A stretch of DNA of 64,000 bases from FEN-1191 sp036490715 (GTDB taxonomy: Bacteria; Pseudomonadota; Gammaproteobacteria; Steroidobacterales; Steroidobacteraceae): contig DASXDL010000020.1 of NCBI GenBank assembly GCA_036490715.1, forward strand, positions 20,921 to 84,920. The letters are read 5' to 3'. The notes below the pieces were generated by a model. It ran no database searches, was not told the origin of the DNA, and was given only the letters and a program-made list of their open reading frames with translations. Each line of letters opens with the position of its first letter. Within the stretch, counting starts at the first letter, position 1. The position numbers were made by a program, and so were the translations under genes. This document shows, one piece after another, positions 52,349-60,607 of the stretch.

Positions 52349-53296
52349 TCAGCGGGCGCGGATCAGGCGCTCGAGCTCCGGCACGATCTGGAACAGGTCG
52401 CCCACCAGGCCGATGTCGGCCACCTCGAAGATCGGCGCTTCGCTATCCTTGTTGATCGCCACGATGGTGCGCGCGTCCTTGATGCCAGTCAGGTGCTGGA
52501 TGGCGCCGGAGATGCCCAGCGCCACATACAGTTCGGGCGCAATGATCTTGCCGGTCTGTCCCACCTGCAGGTCGTTGGCGGCGTAGCCGGCATCGACGGC
52601 CGCGCGCGAGGCGCCGACCGCAGCCCCGAGGGCGTCGGCCAGTCCGTACAGTATTTTAAAATTCTCGGCGCTCGCCAGCGCGCGCCCACCCGAGACCACG
52701 CGCGTCGCGGTCTGCAGGTCGGGCCGGTCGGCATTGGCTGCCGAGCGTGCGACGAAACGCGTATGCGTGGGCAGCTTGGCGGTCACCTGGGCAGGCTCGA
52801 TGCTGGCGTGGCCACCGCCGCCGGCCGGCTGAAACGAGGCCATGCGTATCGTCGCCACCACGATGCCGGCGGCCGGGACTTCGACCGTGATGATGGCATT
52901 GGCGGCATACACCGGGCGACGGAAACGCTGCGCTGACTCCACCGTCATGACGTCGCTGACCTGCCCGACCCCGAGCAGCGCCGCGACGCGCGGCATCAGG
53001 TCCTTGCCGAAGGTGGTCGAGGGGCCGAACACGTGGCTGTAACCGCGGGCAAGCTCGGCCACCTGCGGCGCCCACACGGCGGCGAGCGCCTCGGCATTCT
53101 CGGCTCGCTCAAGCCTGAGCACTCGTTTGACGCCGGCGAGCGCCGCGGCTTCCTTGGCCACCGCCGCGGCATCGACCGCCAGCACCACGATATCGATATC
53201 GGCGCCGCTGATCCCCTGCGCGCAGGTCACGCACTTAGCGGTACTGGGGTTCAGCTTGCCCTGGAAGTGCTCGGCGATGATCAGCACCTTACTCAT
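52349..53296 (-). CDS. etfA: Electron transfer flavoprotein, alpha subunit
   Basis: A 315-residue subunit holding most of the FAD site. Signatures are RVVSGGRALASAENFKILYGLADALGAAVGASRAAVDAGY near 195-235, QVGQTGKIIAPELYVALGISGAIQHLTG near 243-270 and NKDSEAPIFEVADIGLVGDL near 280. With EtfB it passes electrons from acyl-CoA dehydrogenases to the ETF:quinone oxidoreductase. It is 3 bases after etfB and the last gene of the prp-etf run. Confidence 0.96.
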   Translation of the reverse strand: MSKVLIIAEHFQGKLNPSTAKCVTCAQGISGADIDIVVLAVDAAAVAKEAAALAGVKRVLRLERAENAEALAAVWAPQVAELARGYSHVFGPSTTFGKDLMPRVAALLGVGQVSDVMTVESAQRFRRPVYAANAIITVEVPAAGIVVATIRMASFQPAGGGGHASIEPAQVTAKLPTHTRFVARSAANADRPDLQTATRVVSGGRALASAENFKILYGLADALGAAVGASRAAVDAGYAANDLQVGQTGKIIAPELYVALGISGAIQHLTGIKDARTIVAINKDSEAPIFEVADIGLVGDLFQIVPELERLIRAR

Positions 53297-53299
53297 CTT

Positions 53300-54052
53300 C
53301 TATAGCACCCCACGCTGCTTGAGTGCCGCGACCAGTTCGGCGGCGTCCTTGACCATAACGCCGCGCGAGCGCGCCGCCGGCGCTTCGTACTTGAGTGTGC
53401 GGATCGGCGCCGCCGGTGGCGTCACCCCAAGCTCGCTGAGCTTGATGATATCCAGCGGCTTTTTCTTCGCCTTCATGATGTCGGGCAGCTTGATGTAGCG
53501 CGGTTCGTTCAGGCGCAGATCGGTGGTCACGACGCCAGGCAGATCGATACTGATGGTCTCCAGTCCGGCATCGACCTCGCGTGTCACCTGTGCCCGCTCG
53601 CCGTCGAGCTCGAGTTTGGAGGCGAAGGTCGCCTGCGGCCGATCCCACAGGGCCGCCAGCATCTGTCCGGTCTGGCCGTTGTCGTCGTCGATCGCCTGCT
53701 TGCCCAGGATCACCAGCTGTGGCTGGTGCTTCTGCACCAGCTTCAGGAATACCTGCGCCGCCGTCAGCGGCTCGACCGGAGCGTCGACCTGCACCAGCAC
53801 CGCCCGGTCGGCGCCCATCGCCAGCGCGGTGCGCAGCTGCTGCTGGGCGTCGCTCGGGCCAATGCTGACCGCGATGACCTCGCCGGCAAGGTTGCGCTCC
53901 TTAAGACGCAGCGCCTCCTCGAGCGCGATCTCGTCGAACGGATTGATGCTCATCTTGACGCCGTCGGTCATGACGCCACTGCCATCGGGCTTGACGCGCA
54001 CGCGCACGCTAAAGTCGATGACTCGCTTGACGCCAACCAGAATCGGACTCAT
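53300..54052 (-). CDS. etfB: Electron transfer flavoprotein, beta subunit
   Basis: A 250-residue subunit that binds AMP and docks to dehydrogenases. Markers are MSINPFDEIALEEALRLKE near 30, VLVQVDAPVEPLTAAQVFLKLV, ILGKQAIDDDNGQTGQMLAALW near 115-136 and the recognition loop LRLNEPRYIKLPDIMKAKKKPLD near 180-205. Its ATG overlaps the stop of prpD by 4 bases. Placing etfBA downstream of prpBCD links electron transfer with propionyl-CoA catabolism. Confidence 0.96.
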   Translation of the reverse strand: MSPILVGVKRVIDFSVRVRVKPDGSGVMTDGVKMSINPFDEIALEEALRLKERNLAGEVIAVSIGPSDAQQQLRTALAMGADRAVLVQVDAPVEPLTAAQVFLKLVQKHQPQLVILGKQAIDDDNGQTGQMLAALWDRPQATFASKLELDGERAQVTREVDAGLETISIDLPGVVTTDLRLNEPRYIKLPDIMKAKKKPLDIIKLSELGVTPPAAPIRTLKYEAPAARSRGVMVKDAAELVAALKQRGVL

Positions 54053-55512
54053 GCGGCCCCCGTCGCCCCCGGAATCAGGATCGACATCATATCGCTGACC
54101 GCCATGCCTTCAAGAGCTGCACGATCCGAAAAACACTGCACAATGCGCTCGGCCTGGGCGGCACCGAAATGTCCGCGCACGCCGCCTTCGAATTTGCGCT
54201 GAAGCAGCGGCAAGCCTTGCGCTCGCCGCAGTCGATGTCCGACCGGATAGTCCACCGCCACGCGGCGCGTGGCACTGCCGTCGCGAAAGAACACCTGCAC
54301 GGCGTTGCCGATGAAGCGACGTGCCGGATCGTAGTAGTCGCGGGTGAAATCTGGATTCTCGATCACCTGCATGCGCGCACGCAGAGCATCGATGCGCGCA
54401 TCGTGCGCCACCTCGTCGTCGTAGTCGGCGGCCGTCAGGCGTCCGAAGATCAGCGGCACGGCCACCATGTACTGGATGCAGTGATCGCGGTCGGCCGGGT
54501 TGTCCAGCGGACCGGTCTTGTCGATGATGCGCACCCCTGGTTCCTGGGTCTCGATCACGATGCGCTCGATCTGATCCAGGCGCCCGACCAGCTCCGGGTG
54601 CAGCGTCATCGCCGCCTCGACCGCGGTCTGGGCGTGAAACTCGGCCGGAAACGAGATCTTGAACAGGATGTTCTCCATCACGTAGCAGCCAAACGGCTGC
54701 GGCAGCGACAGACTCGTTCCCTTGTACAGTACGTCGCAGAAACCCCAGGTGCGGGCCGATAGCGCCGACGGGTAACCCATCTCGCCACGCAGCGCGACCA
54801 GCGCATGCCAGACGGCGCGGCTGGTCGCATCGCCGGCGGCCCAGCTCTTGCGCGAGCCGGTGTTGGGCGCGTGCCGGTAGGTACGCAGCGCACCGCCGTC
54901 GATCCAGGCATTGGACACGGCGTTGACGACCTGGTCGCGCGTGGCCCCGAGCAATGTGGTGACCACCGCCGTCGATGCCACGCGCACCAGCAGCACGTGA
55001 TCCAGGCCGACGCGATTGAAGCTGTTCTGCAACGCCAGCACGCCCTGGATCTCGTGCGCTTGGATCATCGCCTGCAGCAGCGAGCGCACCCGCAGCGGTT
55101 CGCGGCCGTCGCGCAGCGCCGCACGTGACAGAAAATCGGCCACGGCCAGCAGGCCGCCGAGGTTGTCCGAAGGATGGCCCCACTCGGCCGCCAGCCAGGT
55201 GTCGTTGAAATCGAGCCAGCGAATCATCGTGCCGATGTTGAAGGCCGCCACGACCGGATCAAGCTCGAAGGCCGTGCCCGGCACGCGCGCACCGCCGCGC
55301 ATCTGCGCTCCTGGCACCACCGGGCCCATCAGGCGCGTGCAGGCCGGGAAGCGCAGCGCCTGAAAGCCACAACCGAGCGTGTCAACCAGACAGTGATAGG
55401 CCGTCTCACGCGCCAGCTCGCTGGCATTGCGGTAGTCGAGCGCGTAGTCGGCGATCGCCGTCAGCAGCGCGTCCGGCGGTGGCCGCTGCGCCGACTTGAT
55501 TTCATGGCTCAT
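54049..55512 (-). CDS. prpD: 2-methylcitrate dehydratase (MmgE/PrpD family)
   Basis: A 487-residue dehydratase of the methylcitrate cycle. Family signatures are LVDTLGCGFQALRFPACTRLMGP near 48-70, MIRWLDFNDTWLAAEWGHPSDNLGGLLAVADFLS near 117-150, and KSWAAGDATSRAVWHALVALRGEMGYPSA near 220-250. The C-terminus has the PrpD-type RRVAVDYPVGHRLRRAQGLPLLQRKFEGG. The gene overlaps prpC by 4 bases. No acnD or prpF is in the operon, which fits a PrpD-type (iron-free) route. Confidence 0.94.
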   Translation of the reverse strand: MSHEIKSAQRPPPDALLTAIADYALDYRNASELARETAYHCLVDTLGCGFQALRFPACTRLMGPVVPGAQMRGGARVPGTAFELDPVVAAFNIGTMIRWLDFNDTWLAAEWGHPSDNLGGLLAVADFLSRAALRDGREPLRVRSLLQAMIQAHEIQGVLALQNSFNRVGLDHVLLVRVASTAVVTTLLGATRDQVVNAVSNAWIDGGALRTYRHAPNTGSRKSWAAGDATSRAVWHALVALRGEMGYPSALSARTWGFCDVLYKGTSLSLPQPFGCYVMENILFKISFPAEFHAQTAVEAAMTLHPELVGRLDQIERIVIETQEPGVRIIDKTGPLDNPADRDHCIQYMVAVPLIFGRLTAADYDDEVAHDARIDALRARMQVIENPDFTRDYYDPARRFIGNAVQVFFRDGSATRRVAVDYPVGHRLRRAQGLPLLQRKFEGGVRGHFGAAQAERIVQCFSDRAALEGMAVSDMMSILIPGATGAA

Positions 55513-56636
55513 GGGCGGTCGCGCAGCGCGACGAACGGTTGGGTCGCGGGACCGACATAGTTGGCGCTCGGACGGATGATCTTGCCGTCGATGCGTTGCT
55601 CGATCACGTGCGCCGCCCAGCCGGCGGTGCGCGCAATCACGAACAGCGGTGTAAACATCTCGGTCGGTACGCCCATCTGGTGATACGACACCGCCGAGAA
55701 CCAGTCGAGATTCGGAAACATGTTCTTGGCCGCACGCATGACGGTCTCGATCTGGGCCGCGATCTGGTACAGCTTAAGATCGCCGGCCGCCTCCGACAGC
55801 TCGCGCGCCACGCGCTTGATCACCTCGTTGCGCGGATCGGCGGTAGCGTACACCGGGTGCCCAAAACCGATGATCACCTGCCGGTCGGCCACCCGTGCAC
55901 GGATATCGGTCTCGGCCGCCGCCGGCGTGTCGTAGCGGCTTTGAATTTCGAACGCGACCTCGTTGGCACCGCCGTGCTTGGGTCCGCGCAGCGCGCCGAT
56001 CGCACCGGTAATGCTCGAGTACAGGTCCGAACCGGTGCCGGCGATCACCCGCGCGGTAAAGGTCGAGGCATTGAACTCGTGCTCGGCGTACAAGATCAGC
56101 GAGGTGTGCATCGCGCGCACCCAGCCGGCGGGGGCCGGCTTGCCGTGCAGCAGGTGCAGGAAATGCGCGGCGATCGAGTCGTCCTGGGTGCACACCTCGA
56201 TGCGCCGGCCGTGATGGCTGTAGTGATACCAGTAGCACAGCATCGATGGCAGCACAGCCAGCAGCCGGTCCGACAGCGCGCGCGCCGCCGCCACCGGATG
56301 CTCGGGCTGCTCGGGCTCCACGCAGCCAAGCACCGAGACCGCGGTGCGCAGCACGTCCATCGGATGACTGGCGCGCGGCAGCAACTCCAGCGCGCTGCGC
56401 ACCGCCACCGGCAATTCGCGCGCGCGCTGCAGGCGCTGCTTGTACGCCGCCAGCTCGCGCACATTGGGGAAGCGCTCGTGGATCAGAAGATGCGCGATCT
56501 CCTCGTACTCGCAGCGTTCGGCGATATCTAGGATGTCGTAGCCGCGGTAATGCAGGTCATTGCCGCTCAAGCCGACCGAGGACAGCGCGGTATTACCGGC
56601 CACCACGCCCGACAGCGCTACGGATTTCTTGGCCAT
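55509..56636 (-). CDS. prpC: 2-methylcitrate synthase
   Basis: A 375-residue citrate-synthase-fold enzyme joining propionyl-CoA and oxaloacetate. Typical parts are GLSGNDLHYRGYDILDIAERCEYEEIAHLLIHERFP near 24-60, LYAEHEFNASTFTARVIAGTGSDLYSSITGAIGALRGPKHGGANE with catalytic His, GFGHPVYATADPRNEVIKR with catalytic His, and TAGWAAHVIEQR with phosphate-binding Arg. Its length matches PrpC rather than the longer TCA citrate synthase. It follows prpB without a gap. Confidence 0.94.
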   Translation of the reverse strand: MAKKSVALSGVVAGNTALSSVGLSGNDLHYRGYDILDIAERCEYEEIAHLLIHERFPNVRELAAYKQRLQRARELPVAVRSALELLPRASHPMDVLRTAVSVLGCVEPEQPEHPVAAARALSDRLLAVLPSMLCYWYHYSHHGRRIEVCTQDDSIAAHFLHLLHGKPAPAGWVRAMHTSLILYAEHEFNASTFTARVIAGTGSDLYSSITGAIGALRGPKHGGANEVAFEIQSRYDTPAAAETDIRARVADRQVIIGFGHPVYATADPRNEVIKRVARELSEAAGDLKLYQIAAQIETVMRAAKNMFPNLDWFSAVSYHQMGVPTEMFTPLFVIARTAGWAAHVIEQRIDGKIIRPSANYVGPATQPFVALRDRP

Positions 56637-57539
56637 CTATCGACCCTTGCCCGCCGCGAACAGCCGATCCAACTTCTGTTCGAAAGTGTCGTAGTCGAGG
56701 TACTTGTACAGGTCGGCTCGCGTCTGCATGCGCTCGAGCACGTTGCGTTGCGTGCCGTCGCGCCGGATGGCCTCATAAGTCGCCAGCGCGGCAGCGTTCA
56801 TGGCCCGGTACGCCGAACAGCAGTACAACACGATGTCGACGCCGACCGCACCGAGCTCCTCGCGGCTAAAAAGCGGCGTGCGGCCGAACTCGGTGATGTT
56901 GGCGAGGATCGGCACGCCGATCGCCTGCCGGAAGCGCCGGTACTGCGACAGCTCGGTGACCGCCTCGGGGAAGATCATGTCCGCGCCCGCCTCGACGCAG
57001 GCCTGCGCGCGTTCGATGGCGCGCTCCAGTCCCTCGCTCGCCAGCGCGTCGGTGCGCGCCATGATCACGAACTCATGATCGACGCGGGCATCGACCGCCG
57101 CCTTGATGCGATCGACCATCTCGGCGAGCGGCACGATCTCCTTGCCGGGCCGGTGACCGCAGCGCTTGGCCTGCACCTGGTCCTCCAGATGCAGCCCGGC
57201 GGCGCCGGCCTTGGCGATGCTGCGCACCGTGCGCGCGATGTTGAAGGCTCCGCCCCAGCCGGTATCGGCATCGACCAGAAGCGGTAGCGCGCAGGCGTCG
57301 GTGATGCGGCGTATATCGATCAGCACGTCGTCCAGCGTGCTGATGGCCAGATCCGGCAGGCCGAGTGAATTGGCCGACAGGCCACCGCCCGACAGGTACA
57401 GGGCGCGAAAGCCGCTGGCCGCCGCCAACCGCGCGACGTAGGCATTGATGGCTCCGACCAGCTGCAGCGGCTGCTCGTCGCGAACTGCGGCGCGAAAGCG
57501 CGCGCCGGCAGATAATGCACTGGTGGATGCCGTGACCAT
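56637..57539 (-). CDS. prpB: Methylisocitrate lyase
   Basis: I use ATG 57539 (300 residues); an ATG at 57575 would add 12 residues and overlap the divergent cupin gene. PrpB splits 2-methylisocitrate into pyruvate and succinate. The catalytic motif is KRCGHR at about 125-130; also seen are LYLSGGGLSANSLGLPDLAIS near 47 and DADTGWGGAFNIARTV near 90. It belongs to the isocitrate lyase/PEP mutase superfamily. The ribosome site is weak. Only 34 bases separate it from the cupin gene, so its promoter probably lies inside that gene. Confidence 0.93.
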   Translation of the reverse strand: MVTASTSALSAGARFRAAVRDEQPLQLVGAINAYVARLAAASGFRALYLSGGGLSANSLGLPDLAISTLDDVLIDIRRITDACALPLLVDADTGWGGAFNIARTVRSIAKAGAAGLHLEDQVQAKRCGHRPGKEIVPLAEMVDRIKAAVDARVDHEFVIMARTDALASEGLERAIERAQACVEAGADMIFPEAVTELSQYRRFRQAIGVPILANITEFGRTPLFSREELGAVGVDIVLYCCSAYRAMNAAALATYEAIRRDGTQRNVLERMQTRADLYKYLDYDTFEQKLDRLFAAGKGR

Positions 57540-57573
57540 CGGCGAAACCCTACACCAGCGGGAGATTGCAGTC

Positions 57574-58053
57574 ATGGGCTTTGAGACTCGACGCGTAGTG
57601 ACCGGTCACGATGCCGCCGGTTGCGCCGTGGTGAGGAGCGATCAGCGGCTGTTTGCCCAGCCGGTGGCTCACGGCGGCGCCTGGTTCAACATGCTCTGGG
57701 CCACCAGCGCGTGGCCGGCCGACAATACCGATGAGACCGATGGCGCCCGGCGCGACACCGGCCTGTCGCTCGATCACGGCAGCGTGCTGCGCGTCGTCGA
57801 CATGGCGCCCGGACATCGATCGCCGATGCACCGCACGCAATCACTCGACTACGGCATCGTGCTGTCCGGCGAGGTCGACCTGGAACTCGACGGCGGCCTG
57901 ACCACACGCCTGCATGCCGGCGACATCGTGATCCAGCGCGGCACCCTGCACGCCTGGATTAATCCCGGGTCGCAGCCGGCACGGGTCGCCTTTGTGCTGC
58001 TCGGTGCGGCGCCGCTGACGATCGCGGGCCGCGAGCTGGCGCCGGTGGCTTAA
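57574..58053 (+). CDS. Small cupin-domain protein
   Basis: A 159-residue single cupin protein. The start ATG 57574 follows GGGAGA by 8 bases; the frame extends upstream without support. The cupin fold shows in SPMHRTQSLDYGIVLSGEVDLELDGG and TTRLHAGDIVIQRGTLHAWINPGSQPARVAFVLLGA. His and Glu/Gln positions partly match the metal site. It is divergent from prpB and is followed by a TetR gene after 4 bases. Function unknown; isomerase, dioxygenase or sensor roles are possible. Confidence 0.85.
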   Translation: MGFETRRVVTGHDAAGCAVVRSDQRLFAQPVAHGGAWFNMLWATSAWPADNTDETDGARRDTGLSLDHGSVLRVVDMAPGHRSPMHRTQSLDYGIVLSGEVDLELDGGLTTRLHAGDIVIQRGTLHAWINPGSQPARVAFVLLGAAPLTIAGRELAPVA

Positions 58054-58057
58054 GATC

Positions 58058-58669
58058 GTGCCCTATCGGCGCTCAGCATCGATGCAGGAGCGGTTGAGCG
58101 ACAACCGCGCGCGCATCATTGGCTGTACGCGCGCGCTGATCGCGCGCGGCGGGTTTCGCGCCGCCACTATCGCCGCAGTCGCGGCCGCCGCCGGCCTGTC
58201 CACCGGCGCCATCTATCGGTATTTTCCGTCACAGGCGCAGCTGTTCATCGAGGTGCTGACCGCGGCGGTCGCGCGTGAGATCGAGCTGCTCGAGCAAATC
58301 GCCACGACCGACGAGCCGGCCACCACGCGTCTGCAGAAGGCGGTCGAGGCGTTTGCCCGCCGCGCGCTCGATGGCCGCAACCTCGCCTACGCCTTCATCG
58401 CCGAGCCGATCGGTGCCCAGGTCGATGTGGCGCGCATGCGCTCGCGGCGCGAATTCAGCGAAGTATTTCAGCGCCTGCTGGACGCCGGGATCCGCATTGG
58501 CGAGTTTCCGGCGCAGGACGTGGAAGTGACCGCGGCCTGTATCGTCGGCGCATTCACCGAGGCGCTGGTCGGCCCGATCGCGCCGGGCGCCAAGGCCGCC
58601 GGACCACGTGCCCGAGCACGACTGGTGGCCGCCATCGGCCGCTTCTGCCTAGCCGCAGTCAGGCCCTAG
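58058..58669 (+). CDS. TetR/AcrR-family transcriptional regulator
   Basis: A 203-residue regulator. GTG at 58058 and ATG 58082 are both possible starts. The helix-turn-helix is ALIARGGFRAATIAAVAAAAGLSTGAIYRYFPSQAQLFIEVL (about 25-66). The remaining helices form the effector domain with IAEPIGAQVDVARMRSRREFSEVFQRLLDAGIRIGEFP. It may control the cupin, the prp operon or the liu genes. No palindromic operator was found near its start. It overlaps the convergent permease gene by 11 bases. Confidence 0.9.
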   Translation: MPYRRSASMQERLSDNRARIIGCTRALIARGGFRAATIAAVAAAAGLSTGAIYRYFPSQAQLFIEVLTAAVAREIELLEQIATTDEPATTRLQKAVEAFARRALDGRNLAYAFIAEPIGAQVDVARMRSRREFSEVFQRLLDAGIRIGEFPAQDVEVTAACIVGAFTEALVGPIAPGAKAAGPRARARLVAAIGRFCLAAVRP

Positions 58670-59714
58670 CGCGCACGGTCCATTCGCGCCAGATCGCCAG
58701 TGCGATCGCCAGTACCACCGGGCCGGCAAACACGCCGACCAGACCAAACGCCTCCAGGCCGCCGAGCGCTCCGAACATGACGATCAGGAACGGCACACGG
58801 GTGGCATTGCTGATCAGGATCGGGCGCAGCACGTTGTCGGCCGGGTGTACCAGCAGCGCGCCCCACAGCAGCATGATGATGCCCTTCCATACCAGGCCCA
58901 TCGACATCAGATAGATGCCGACCGGTAACCAGACGATCGCCGTGCCGATCAGCGGCACGATCGACAGGATGCCGGTCAGCACGGCCAGCAGCACCGGCGC
59001 CGACACTCCAAGCACGCGATAACCGATCCCGGCGATCACACCCTGCGTGATCGCGGTAATCAACAGGCCGTACACCACCGCGCGCGTCATCTTGCCGGCG
59101 GTCACCACGTACGGATTGAGGCGATCGCCGAAGAAACCCTCGATCACCTGGTCGGACTGGCGGGCGATGGTCTCGCCGTCGCGATAGAAGAAGAAGAGCG
59201 TCAGTAGCGTGAGCGATAGGCGCACGACGTTGCGGGTGACGCTGCTCATGACGTGGCCGAGCTCGCTCGACCAGCCCAGGATCCAGCCGCTCAGCTGCTG
59301 TGGCAGCTCGCTCGGATCGCTGGTGTAGCGCTCGATGGCACCCTGGATCTCGCCACCGAGCCACGGAATGCCGGCCAGCCAGGTCGGCACCGTCGGCGGT
59401 CCCTGCGCCAGATACCGGCTCACGGCCTGGTAGGCCGTCAGCAGCTCACGCTGCACCACCACCGCGATCCACAGCACCGGCAGCACCACCGCGCAGCCCA
59501 GGATCAGCGTCATCAGCAACGCCGCGACCGTGTGATAGCCGCGCAGCGCGCGCACCAGCATGCGATACAGCGGCCAGCTCGCATACGCCAGGATCGCCGC
59601 CCACACGATCGGGGTGATGAAGGGCGCCAGGATCAGTAGACACAGCAGCGACAACCCGAGCAGCAGCAGTGCCAGCAGCGTCGGGCGCACCCAGGCGGCG
59701 GCCGGAGGACTCAC
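58659..59714 (-). CDS. AI-2E family (PerM-like) transporter
   Basis: A 351-residue integral membrane protein with about eight hydrophobic helices and a central soluble region (about 100-165). The family features are an N-terminal ALLLLGLSLLCLLILAPFITPIVWAAILAYASWPLYRML, the mid-segment LTLFFFYRDGETIARQ and the C-terminal LIGTAIVWLPVGIYLMSMG and DNVLRPILISNATRVPFLIVMFGALGGLEAFGLVGVFAGPVVLA. AI-2 export (TqsA) is known for one member; others export other solutes or protons, so the name is only a family name. It overlaps the HMG-CoA lyase gene by 4 bases. Confidence 0.9.
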   Translation of the reverse strand: MSPPAAAWVRPTLLALLLLGLSLLCLLILAPFITPIVWAAILAYASWPLYRMLVRALRGYHTVAALLMTLILGCAVVLPVLWIAVVVQRELLTAYQAVSRYLAQGPPTVPTWLAGIPWLGGEIQGAIERYTSDPSELPQQLSGWILGWSSELGHVMSSVTRNVVRLSLTLLTLFFFYRDGETIARQSDQVIEGFFGDRLNPYVVTAGKMTRAVVYGLLITAITQGVIAGIGYRVLGVSAPVLLAVLTGILSIVPLIGTAIVWLPVGIYLMSMGLVWKGIIMLLWGALLVHPADNVLRPILISNATRVPFLIVMFGALGGLEAFGLVGVFAGPVVLAIALAIWREWTVRARA

Positions 59715-60607
59715 GCCGCGGCCCGGGCCAGCGCAACGCGCGATCGCGTCGGGCGCTGAAGCGCCTCGCTGATGTAGCGGTCGGCGGCCAGCAGCGCTTC
59801 GAGTCGCACGCCGGTATCGATTCCAAGCCCATCGAGCATATAGAGGAGATCCTCGGTCGCCACATTGCCGGACGCGCCCGGGGCGTACGGACAGCCACCC
59901 AGTCCCGCAACCGACGCATCGAACACCGCCACGCCGATCTCGAGCGCCGCGTACACATTAGCCAGCGCCTGGCCGTAGGTGTCGTGAAAATGACCGGCCA
60001 GCCGCTCGATCGGAACGCGCCGCGCCACCGCCTCGAGCATCGCCTGCGTGCGGCCCGGCGTACCCACTCCGATCGTATCGCCGAGCGAGATTTCATGACA
60101 GCCCATCTGGAACAGGGCTGCGGCCACCTCGGCCACGGCCGCCGGCGCAATCGGCCCCTCATACGGGCATCCCAGTGCGCATGACACGTAGCCACGCACC
60201 GGTATCGAGTGCTCGCGCGCCGCGTGCATCACCTGCTCGAATCGCTGCAGACTCTCGGCGATCGAGCAGTTGATGTTCTTGTGCGAGAAGGTCTCGGAGG
60301 CGGCCCCGAACACCGCGACCTCATCGGCGCCGGCGGCCAGCGCGGCCTCGAAGCCCTGCAGGTTCGGAGTCAGCGCCGACCACACCAGACCGGGCACTCG
60401 TGGCACGCCCCGCATCACGGCGTCGTGATCGGCCATCTGCGGCACCCGGCGGCCCGATACGAACGCGGTCGCCTCGATGTGCCGCAGGCCACAATCCGCC
60501 AGCCGCCGGATCAGCTCCAGCTTGACCTCGGTCGGCACGATCGCCGCCTCGTTCTGCAGCCCGTCGCGCGGTCCTACCTCCACCAGTCGCACGCTGGCCG
60601 GTCTCAT
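59711..60607 (-). CDS. liuE: Hydroxymethylglutaryl-CoA lyase
   Basis: A 298-residue enzyme splitting HMG-CoA to acetyl-CoA and acetoacetate, the last step of leucine degradation. The start ATG 60607 overlaps the end of the carboxylase alpha gene by 4 bases. Conserved parts are LVEVGPRDGLQNEAAIVPTEVKLELIRRL near 8-36, EATAFVSGRRVPQMADHD, the ASETFSHKNINCSIAESLQRF segment, HFHDTYGQALAN with metal ligands, and the signature GCPYAPGASGNVATEDLLYML with the catalytic Cys. The acetoacetate made could feed the acetoacetate-CoA ligase encoded at 33708. Confidence 0.95.
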   Translation of the reverse strand: MRPASVRLVEVGPRDGLQNEAAIVPTEVKLELIRRLADCGLRHIEATAFVSGRRVPQMADHDAVMRGVPRVPGLVWSALTPNLQGFEAALAAGADEVAVFGAASETFSHKNINCSIAESLQRFEQVMHAAREHSIPVRGYVSCALGCPYEGPIAPAAVAEVAAALFQMGCHEISLGDTIGVGTPGRTQAMLEAVARRVPIERLAGHFHDTYGQALANVYAALEIGVAVFDASVAGLGGCPYAPGASGNVATEDLLYMLDGLGIDTGVRLEALLAADRYISEALQRPTRSRVALARAAA

